DNA of 51,244 bases from Amoeboaphelidium protococcarum (Eukaryota; Aphelidiomycota; Aphelidea), in assembly GCA_023515745.1 (NCBI GenBank), contig JALECJ010000012.1:1-51244 (forward strand), read 5' to 3'. Below the pieces are notes generated by a model. The model was not told the DNA's origin, did no database searches, and saw nothing but the letters and a program-made list of their open reading frames with translations. Below are positions 23,093 to 30,455 of this stretch, in pieces (position 1 is the first letter of the stretch; each line of letters opens with the position of its first letter). The translations under genes and the position numbers were made by a program.

Positions 23093-23998
23093 GCATGGAG
23101 GTGATGCTGCATTGAGTTAGTCTGAAAATGTGCAATCTCCACTGTGGAATAATTTGCTATGGAACATTATTGTGCCAATGAAATTTTCTTTTTAGAATGT
23201 TACATTTTACGTAAGTTTAATTTTTGGTTTCCACTGTATAGAAACTTATTTGTATTTTGTGTGTAGATGAATGTCAAGTATGGAACTTGCTTAAAGTGGA
23301 TCGTTAATCAAATGAGGAAGTAGCTATATGACTGCAAAGTTGACATTGCTGACTAGTGGATTATGTTTTCTGAAGCGTCTTTAAATAGGAATGGTAATAA
23401 TAAGTTGCCTTTACATGTCCCCATTGGTGTATTGCGTGACCGGTTAGCGACGAAGGCTGATACACATTCCGCTCAAACATTGTGGTCTATTGACATTGAA
23501 CTATCATCTGAAAAGCTGGAGATTGACCAATGGACAGAGTCTGAGGTGTTTTATTCGTTATTAAAGCAATCTGTATTGATTGCCACGGGAAATGTTCATA
23601 AATGGTCAAAAATGTCAACAACTCATCATTCTCAACTATGGGAAGCTGTGCAGTTGGAGGATCTAAAAAAGTATCAGACGGCTTTCAGAGAGATTATCGA
23701 CTTGTGCAGTTTGGATTTTGAGTAACCTCTGTCTGAATGCAACAAATAATTGAAACATATCCCAGTGCGAATATACACCTCAGGTTCAGATGATGTCTTA
23801 ATGTTCTTGTTGCCAGTTGTACAAGATTCTGCCTTTGTCACGGTGCAAGACATCGTTGGGTCTCGACTGTTTAATCGTGTTGGTGATGATTGTGAATGTA
23901 TATGTGCCGGTGTCAATGTCCCTCATGAGTCTACTTTAGTATGGTTATACGTGCATCTTCACTGTCCTGATGGGTTTCTGTATATGGTGTTTTAATGA
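23085..23998 (+). CDS. ATG5: ATG5 autophagy protein
   Basis: Exons 23085-23210 and 23267-23998 around a 56-nt GT-AG intron encode 285 aa. ATG5 is conjugated to ATG12 and, with ATG16, promotes lipidation of ATG8 on the phagophore. Evidence: the N-terminal ubiquitin-fold start LWNNLLWNIIVPMKF; the lysine in SLLKQS (residue 142), at the position of the ATG12-acceptor lysine, followed by a helical segment with LWEAVQLEDLKKY; and the C-terminal IPVRIY and VPHESTLVWLYVHLHCPDGF, matching the IPxxTPLxWLYxHLxxPDxFL end of the family. The penultimate codon is TAA (Gln). The only usable ATG (23085) lies inside the end of TAF10. A partial copy of the 3' end lies 2 kb downstream. Confidence 0.92.
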
Positions 23999-24063
23999 AC
24001 TTTATGGCTGTTTTAAGATTTTATTTTGAATTTAGTTTATTACTTTGACATAACACCTTCACA

Positions 24064-24210
24064 ATGGTTGTTCATGTTGGCACACGCGTCGATCAAATAT
24101 CAACAGAAGATATGAAGAATGAGAATCGATTCGTTGAAGAAGAAAATATTAAAATTTCAAATGCTCATTACCCAGACAATAGGGCTTAATATGGCAAGCA
24201 CTCCTCTTGA
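24064..24210 (+). CDS. Small ORF of uncertain status (48 aa)
   Basis: A short open frame starting 65 nt after ATG5 ends, with charged composition rich in Glu, Asn and Lys. It overlaps the next small ORF by 20 nt in another frame. No family is recognised and no splice sites that join the two are convincing. It could be the first exon of a small gene, a decayed fragment or chance. Confidence 0.2.
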
Positions 24211-24379
24211 CACTAAAGTAGGGGGATCTTGGATCACTACTAGGTATGCGACCCCATTTTAGGAAGAGGACGTTATATAACTGACAAAAATTATGAACGG
24301 CCTTGTTAATTTGAGCGATCACAAACCATGTATGAAATCATCATATAAAGAGACTCACTTACTCTTCTTCTCCAATTGA
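24191..24379 (+). CDS. Small ORF of uncertain status (62 aa)
   Basis: Open from ATG 24191 to TGA 24377-24379. The middle part (WITTRYATPFQEEDVIQLTK and a segment with NLSDHKPCMK) has balanced, protein-like composition and uses TAG and TAA as Gln, so it may be a real small protein or the end of one. There is no recognisable domain. The following ~250 nt before 24629 are AT-rich and show nothing. Confidence 0.3.
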
Positions 24380-24628
24380 ACAATAGATATCTTATTTGCA
24401 ACTCTTCCTTATACGCTATTACAAGTTTATGACTTTAATGACCGTTACTTCAATCTCGTAATTCTTGACTCGGCTGTTCAAACATTGTTAATTACTTGAG
24501 ATTCATGTCTTCAATCACCTTTTTCTATCCTTGGGACTATGTAATCGTATTTCGTTTCGCATTGTTTCAACAATTTCTACACGCTCATGAATAATTAGTG
24601 ACTTGATCGGAGAGAATGCAAGAGTTAA

Positions 24629-24814
24629 ATGGAAGAACGAATTAAGGGAGGGGTATATTCTGATAATGTTGGTTGTTTGAACACGGAAACAGTGAATTCA
24701 ATCTTGAAATTTATAGAATGCTTATATCATCATGTGCAGTCACATTCGCGTTTTTACGGAATTACCGCTATGGAGGGCGTGTTAGAAGTCAACTAAAAAA
24801 TAGTTAGTAGTTGA
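24629..24814 (+). CDS. Small ORF, possible 61-aa helical protein
   Basis: From ATG 24629 to TGA 24812-24814. Composition is coding-like: ETVNSILKFIECLYHHV forms an amphipathic helix, followed by HSRFYGITAMEGVLEVN. This resembles compact subunits of small helical complexes, but I cannot name a family. It converges with the coiled-coil gene on the minus strand, whose stop is 12 nt away. Confidence 0.4.
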
Positions 24815-24825
24815 AAAGCTGATCA

Positions 24826-25518
24826 TCAATCAATTTTATTAGCGTCAAACAACTTTTCATAGGAGATTTTCAACAGCCTCTGATTGTCCATATTGGCTTC
24901 ATGGTGACTCATGTCTCCCAACGCCTTACAATACTGTGACAGAAGCAATGAGGCCCCCGGAATCCAGCCAACCATCAAAGTAATTAAGGAGACATTGCCA
25001 TTATTGGCCGCAATTATAATGGCGACCAAATAAAAAACAATGGCAAAGCTAACGAGAATTTTTAAACATTTGATCTACGCAGAATAACATAACACTTATC
25101 ACAAAAAGAGAGCATTATAGCTTACGGTGAAAGAGGCAATATTATAATCTGCGGTTGACTTTGCCACAGAGAGACGCGAGTCTCTTATCTTGCCTTTGAT
25201 CTCTTTAAAATCTTCAGCTAATTTTTCCATATCATCACGTAAGCGCTTATTCTGGTCCTTTAACTGCAGATTTTCTTTTTTGATTTCAGCATTTTCGGCT
25301 TTCACCGACTCAACTTCCTTCCGTAGCTTAAGATCATTTTAACGCAGATGTTCATTGTCATTCAACAGCTTGTCGATATATTCCGCCTGCTTCTGCTAAG
25401 TTTTTTTCAGTTAATTAATCTCTAGCTTCTGCGCAATATTATCTTCACGCAATTATTTCAAATCATCCAGTTGCTTCTAGATCTCCTCCATCCAACTTGC
25501 AGTAGGCTAAAAAGTCAT
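24826..25518 (-). CDS. Coiled-coil protein with C-terminal membrane segments
   Basis: Two exons (25126-25518 and 24826-25074) separated by a 51-nt GT-AG intron encode 213 aa. Residues about 10-115 are a continuous coiled coil rich in Glu, Lys, Gln and Leu. After the intron comes a hydrophobic region (ILVSFAIVFYLVAIIIAANN, then a second one around SLITLMVGWIPGASLLL) and a polar tail of about 45 residues. The layout is that of a tail-anchored or hairpin membrane protein with a cytosolic coiled coil, as in tethering factors, but no family is recognised. The ATG at 25516-25518 is the first in the open frame. Frame continuity over the intron supports the model. Confidence 0.65.
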
Positions 25519-25930
25519 ACTTGAATAATAATTTTATAACAGTGGCAGGCAACAAAAGGTATTGGATAGGAAAAAGGGATTTCAGTAATGCGGTTATCTA
25601 AAGAAGTAGAATCTCCGAAACAGCTCTGATTGGAATGATTAACTCCCGATTAGGAAACTTCGCGGCAATATCACGCCTCGTGTGGCGGACCATGCAAAGT
25701 CATTGGATTCACACTATTAGGATAAAGACATTGTTGGGATTTGATGATCTTGGCGCATTAATTTGACAAAAACACGCATGTTATAAGCATGATCTGAATG
25801 AAGGATTGCTGTATGACTGCGAAGTAACGAGTCCAACAGCTTCGTACCTCTTTCACTTTAATACACTAATTGTAACAATACTATATATCTTTTACTCAAA
25901 TCTTTGAGTTCTGACAATAAGTCTTAGTGC
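25519..25930. other. Intergenic region with a possible first ATG5-like remnant
   Basis: No gene is seen. Around 25791-25829 a stretch containing CTGTATGACTGCGAAGT resembles ATG5 exon 2 near 23310-23345 (CTATATGACTGCAAAGT). It is about 100 nt upstream of the clear ATG5 3' fragment, while the two are about 550 nt apart in ATG5, which suggests an internally deleted copy. The rest is AT-rich without features. Confidence 0.35.
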
Positions 25931-26029
25931 GTATGTGCCGGTGTCAATGTCCCTCTTGAGTCTACTTTGGTATGGCTATATGTGCATCTTCATTGTCCTA
26001 ATGGGTTTTTATATTTGGTGTTCCAATGA
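25931..26029 (+). pseudogene. ATG5 3'-end duplicate (fragment, about 33 codons)
   Basis: This segment aligns to the last codons of ATG5 (about 23899-23998), including the conserved stop TGA. Most differences fall on third codon positions: TTA/TTG, TAC/TAT, CAC/CAT, TTT/TTC, and the final Gln codon TAA/CAA. A few change the residue (His to Leu, Asp to Asn, Met to Leu). The bias to silent changes suggests the copy was part of a working gene for some time before being cut down. No intact N-terminal part exists in the window. Confidence 0.8.
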
Positions 26030-26224
26030 TTATTGTTAAATCTTTGATTCTTTAGTTACCTTACCAAAGATATTTACTAAGTTTGTTACTACAATTTCTC
26101 CGTTACATTACCTGAGGTATACAAATAGATTGTCTTGACCAAAATAAGGTGATATTTTAGGGGTAGGATGATATTTAGTAAGTGGATACAAAGATTATGC
26201 AGAAAATGGAGTGGCAAAAACTAA

Positions 26225-26317
26225 TGCTCCCGGGCAGGATCGAACTGCCGACCTTCGCGTGACCAAATCTAACGAATTTATAAGCACGACGCTCTAACCA
26301 AATTGAGCTACAGGAGT
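26225..26317 (-). tRNA. tRNA-Ile(UAU) with a short intron
   Basis: Read on the minus strand, a cloverleaf can be drawn: acceptor CTCCTG paired with CGGGAG, D stem GCTC/GAGC, anticodon loop CTTATAA with anticodon UAU, T arm GGCAG-TTCGATC-CTGCC. About 16 nt (ending ATTTGG) lie between anticodon position 37 and the 3' half of the anticodon stem, the canonical site of tRNA introns, and eukaryotic tRNA-Ile(UAU) is often intron-containing. The first acceptor pair looks mismatched (A-C), so the 5' end could be one nucleotide off. It reads AUA codons. Confidence 0.8.
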
Positions 26318-26329
26318 CATAGGAAAAAT

Positions 26330-27213
26330 CGTCAAAAGTCATTGTCGTGAACGATCTTTAACAAACTTTTTACTGGCTCAATCGAACGATTGGTGGCGTG
26401 GCTAACTCTGCAGGTTTCAAAGAACGTAGAAGATTTTTGGGTAGAAATTCCAGATTTCAAATTTTGCAGTATGCTAGAATGTGCTTAGAGTATATGTAGC
26501 CATGCTATTAACAGCTAAATTTTGTTTCAGAAGTCGTGGCCTGCCAATTATAAAGCCAATTATCAGCGGAAACTTTTAATGTCCGTCAAAGAACTTTAAA
26601 AAGGGCGTCGAGCTTACCACACTTAAGTGGCCACTAGAAAGCCGCAATGACACCGGGTTTGGCCCGAAGGCCGGGGAATGACGCTTTATATTCATCAGAA
26701 TGCACGAACAGCAAGCAATGAACATCACTGAACCTGGATCTGCCGCATATAGTTCGTTGCAACAGACATAAACGGTCCTTACCACCCGTTAGGGAGTGTC
26801 AGACTTGAGCCTTTACACCGTTAGGCCTTTGACGATTTTACCAGTTCGTGATCGGATTTAAAACTTTTCCTCTCAGACACTGGAAATCTTCGGCTTCACG
26901 ATGCAACGAAACATTCTCTAACGCCGGTGGGTCTCACAGCGACTCGTACAAACAACTCACGAGAAGTTGATCTACGGTGACAACTGCTTGACCGACTGGC
27001 CTCAAGAACCTCAAGTCCCGTGAAAATTATCGTCAAATTTACTGATAAAGTAGAGAGTATCTGACGTGTCGCGATCAAAAACCGCGATGATCTGGCAGTT
27101 GAAACACGTTTGCTCGAAACCTGTGGAATAAAATGATGGTATAATAAAGTACCGCGTAGGCCGAGAGAGAAGGCCGGGATGTTATGACATGAGAGTATAT
27201 TAAATTTCAAGTT
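26330..27213. ncRNA. Non-coding, GC-richer region downstream of the Fanzor-like gene; candidate structured RNA (type uncertain)
   Basis: About 0.9 kb without a convincing ORF in the UAR=Gln code: the minus-strand frames are short and broken by TGA. It is less AT-rich than its surroundings and has several GC hairpins, such as GGCCCGAAGGCC (about 26663-26674) and GGCCGAGAGAGAAGGCC (about 27159-27175). The motif ATCGTCAAA recurs at about 26329 and 27026 and inverted at about 26828. It begins directly after the stop of the Fanzor-like gene on that gene's strand and ends at the tRNA. In TnpB/Fanzor loci the guide (omega) RNA lies at this side of the nuclease gene, so an omega-RNA plus element end is a testable reading. 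No signature of SSU/LSU/5S rRNA, U1-U6, SRP or RNase P RNA was found. Confidence 0.35.
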
Positions 27214-28530
27214 TCATAGCGTGAACTACATTGGAAACATACCATGGTTAGTAGCCATAGTGAGTACAATTTTAATGATGTTAATTGCAGCATTCACATC
27301 TCCATTTATCTCCAAATGGCAGTTTCCGCAAGTAACAACATCTCGCTCTGCGGTCCTCCTTATAACGACCCTCTATACACAGTCACTGCAATGATTAGAT
27401 GTACCTTTCTCATGGCTAACGTATACAGTTGCAATCTGCTGAACAACATATTACAGCAACTGTTTGCAAGCTGGATGATATCTACCACCCGGAAGAAAGA
27501 CACGTCCTAATTTCTATATCCCTGAACTTCCCCAAAACACCACAATCTACTTCTTTCTGCTGTCTTCAAACGAATTGAGACCAACCAGTCTCGCAGCATA
27601 CTCTCTTAGGACATCTCTCCTAATAAGAAATTTAGTATACTTGGCCTTCTGAACGGAGAAATCCAGATATTGGGGCATTCGTTCATTAGTGACTACAGTT
27701 GCATTGGCAGATTTACGCTTGCACATCTCCAGACTGAAGCAATACTTTGGCTCTGCAAATACATCCTCTGATAGCTCTCTGTCCTACTAGCTCAGTTCTG
27801 CCCTTATTCTAGCTCTAGACTCTTCCGAATTCAGCATGAAAAACGGGATTGCGTTCTTGTCAGAAGATTGCAGAACTTGCAGTGCATCATTCCCAGGTGA
27901 AGCCTTGATTATGCAGCTAGTCGCCATGAACGCCACTCCAAGATCCACTCCCACGAAAGTCACATCAGAATCAGATATATCAATCTAAGGAAGTGCTGGA
28001 TTATTGAGCCACCTGTAATCCCTTCCTTATTCCTGTTCTGCAGCATCATCTATCTCCTCCTCATTATCAGGAACCTCGTCGAGTAAGTCCTCAAGTTAAT
28101 CGGATATCTCATTTTGATCATCCTCTTCCCAAAGCCAATCATCTCCCAAAGGAATTACCAATTCTTATTAGCCTTCTGTGAATTCCTGATCAGTTGGGTC
28201 ACCTGGACAATCATCTTCTTGACGATACATCTACTGCAGAGACTTTCTTTACCTTTTCTATGAGTTGGAAGAGGTATCACTTCTGAGTCTCCTCTTACCA
28301 GGCGGTAGCTCGAATGTCACCAAGTCTTCCGGTTCGTCAGCCTACGTACCTTGGATTTCGATCCCAGGGGCAAGGGCCGGCTCTCTTGCTTAACTTGTAG
28401 AACTGCTGCTTTAAGCTGGCTGTGGTGCAATCTACTAGCCACTAGCATCCTCTTTAGACTTTGCATGACAAGGGACGGATACAGAGTACAAGTCAGTGTA
28501 AAACGTATTAAATCTCCAGGTAGAACCCAT
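27214..28530 (-). CDS. Fanzor / TnpB-like RNA-guided nuclease (RuvC core intact, N-terminus uncertain)
   Basis: An open frame of 438 codons from ATG 28528-28530 to TGA 27214-27216. The C-terminal half carries the full TnpB/Fanzor RuvC signature. RuvC-I is FVGVDLGVAFMATS with Asp196, RuvC-II is VSHEKGTSNHCSDC with Glu374, and RuvC-III is NGDVNAAINI with Asp411. A four-Cys zinc ribbon is inserted (C381-x2-C384 and C401-x2-C404). These are the catalytic and metal-binding residues of this family of transposon-encoded, RNA-guided DNA nucleases. The N-terminal part is basic/Ser-rich then strongly acidic (EEDD, DNEEEIDD), with an NLS-like PPGKRRLR and KRQRK stretch, and does not look like a standard WED/REC region. 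An alternative model starts at 28535 with an intron (donor AAG/GTACGT at 28349; acceptor at 28258 or 28234), also in frame. It may be a complete, domesticated or N-terminally decayed gene. Confidence 0.72.
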
Positions 28531-29048
28531 CCCATGATGAGACGACACCTTGCAATCTACAGCTCTTCCAGAACTCTTTGTTTACACTCCTTTTCAAAAA
28601 AAAAGAACCATATGTACAGCCTAAACTATTTCTCAATAATCCACCAATGCGAACTTGCTAATGCATCCCTATCAGTCTGGGAATGACATTGTTAAATTCA
28701 GATCTAGACGCAGACCCTTTATATAGTTGCCAATGCATTTCTTCAAACATTCTAATGCCCCCATAAGATTCTTTGCAATGATAGTTAGAAGTAGACAGAA
28801 ATGGTTTACTACATCCATTATTAATTGATCCAGAATATGTTTCTTTACTAAGGTAAATACCTAATTGACAAAGCCAAGTGGATGAACCACTTACAATGAC
28901 CCTTCTGCAGCAGAGTAGAGAGAAGAGACGAAGAGATATTTCGAAAGTTTAAAGTCAAACAATTCTCAATTGTTTTCCGTTTTCTTCTTTCAGCGCAAAC
29001 AACATTAGGAACGATAATCACTCAGACAGGACTATTATTGGACCAGAT
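28531..29048. other. Upstream flank of the Fanzor-like gene with coding-like but broken frames
   Basis: On the minus strand a frame is open from about 28960 down to 28605. It contains protein-like segments (SNYHCKESYGGIRMFEEMHW, first ATG at 28748-28750) but leads into a run of nine A on the plus strand (28596-28604). One extra base in that run would join it to the frame that starts at 28535. Possible splice sites are also present: GTAAGTGG near 28910, CCTTAG near 28857, and a TTTAAC...TTCCCAG acceptor near 28680. This is either the missing N-terminal half of the nuclease with introns or a homopolymer frameshift. The right part holds the divergent promoter of the TRA2-like gene. Confidence 0.4.
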
Positions 29049-30321
29049 ATGTCAGACAACGGCAGTAATATCGACGGTATTTACATCATCATCTCTACAG
29101 ACAATAATAATAATTATAATTCACAGCCATAGTACAGCGACGACGACGGCAACTAATTGTGTATACAGACTATGCGTACACAATGCGACCACGTCTGAGC
29201 AGTATTATAATTAACACCGTGCAGAGAGCAGAGATGACCGCGACAGATCCCGCTCACCTCAGAACAACCGCAGGGATGACAGCGATAGTGAACATGCACC
29301 GGCTGCGGCAGCGAAATAGAATAGATCACGTAGTCCCTTGAAGAAGTAATACAATACTGGTGGCGATGAATCAGACGGTGGCAATCAAAGTGCTGGAGAT
29401 AGAGATGACGGCCGTGGTGGTGATGGTGGTGGTAGTTCTCATCGCTCTGATGATAGACATGAAAAGTAAGATAGTTGTTTTGATGTCGCCTGTTATTTAT
29501 TATATACAATCTAAACATTGTGTGTAGTAATCCTGGTAATAATCTGTTTGTCACACATATGAGCAAGGACACGAAGGAGGAGGATATGGAAGAGGCTTTC
29601 TCTCGCTATGGAATTGTAAGATTATATAAATATATCTATTGAACTGTGTACATGATCACTCATATATCATCTCAATATGTAGGTGCAAGATTGCAAGATT
29701 GTGAAAGATCCTAATACTAGAGAATCTCGTGGCTTTGGATTTATTGCGATGGAGACTGTTAGTCAGGCTGAGGCTGCTCTGGAAGCTTTGAATGGATATG
29801 AGTTGAATGGTAGTAAGATTATCGTGTAGAAGGCTCGTCGTAATCGCGCTAGATCTCCTACTCCTGGCCAGTATCGTGGTATTGCAACTAAGCGCCGTGA
29901 ACGTCCTCATTATCGTCCATATTCTAGTGGCGGCGGTCGTGGTAGAGACCATCATCATCAGTAGTAGTAGTAGTAGTAGTCGTCACATCAGTAGTAGCCT
30001 TATGGTATGCGCCCACCCGCTCCGTAAATGTATGATCCGTATGCTTATGGAATGCCTCCCAATTCGTATATGGTTCCTCCACCGCAGTCTTATCCTCCCT
30101 AGTTTGCACCATAAGGACCGAGATATTAAATGCGCCCGCCTCCTTATCCTTATGGATATGATCCGCAGCGTCCACCACCGCCAGCCATGTATGGGAATAT
30201 GAATATGGTCAGTCCGCCGTCAATGCCTCAGAGTGGTGGTGCTGGTAGAAGGCCGACTAACTATGCGTCCATCGATGGTGGGATGCCCCAATACTAATAG
30301 TAGCCGTATGGTCAGCAGTGA
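29049..30321 (+). CDS. Transformer-2-like SR splicing factor (RS domain plus RRM)
   Basis: Four exons (29049-29160, 29225-29465, 29528-29615, 29683-30321) with introns of 64, 62 and 67 nt encode 359 aa. An N-terminal RS/Asp-rich region (SRDDRDRSRSP, RSRSPLKK) is followed by one RRM (about 120-200): RNP2-like LFVTHM and RNP1 SRGFGFIAM. The linker RARSPTPGQYRG matches the TRA2 signature RPHTPTPGIYMG. The C-terminus is Gly/Arg, Gln and Pro/Tyr-rich, including six consecutive TAG codons read as Gln (29962-29979). TRA2 proteins bind GAA-rich exonic enhancers and regulate splice-site choice. The last two introns are clear. The first is inferred to leave a TGA-blocked frame, and a 49-nt alternative donor exists. 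The first exon may also contain a 24-nt in-frame intron-like segment. Confidence 0.85.
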
Positions 30322-30455
30322 TAACAGTTAAGTCGCTGGATTACTAGCGGTTTGAATACTAATGAAAAGAGTGAGATATAATAAGTAATAATTAATTTTA
30401 AAAGAAATATCAGTTTTATTATAAATTTTCGCAGATGATTAGGTAATAAAACCAT

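Noticed and set aside
26896-27210. 104-aa minus-strand ORF with a TTG start just downstream of the Fanzor-like stop
   Set aside because: No ATG start, basic/Ser-Arg-rich composition typical of non-coding GC-richer DNA, ends at a TGA and has no recognisable domain.
26330-27213. Ribosomal RNA, spliceosomal RNA, SRP or RNase P RNA gene
   Set aside because: None of the universal SSU/LSU, U1-U6, SRP Alu or RNase P core motifs could be found on either strand; left as an unassigned candidate.
29076-29099. 24-nt intron in the first exon of the TRA2-like gene
   Set aside because: It has GT and AG ends and is a multiple of three, but is far shorter than the other introns and removal is not needed to keep the frame.
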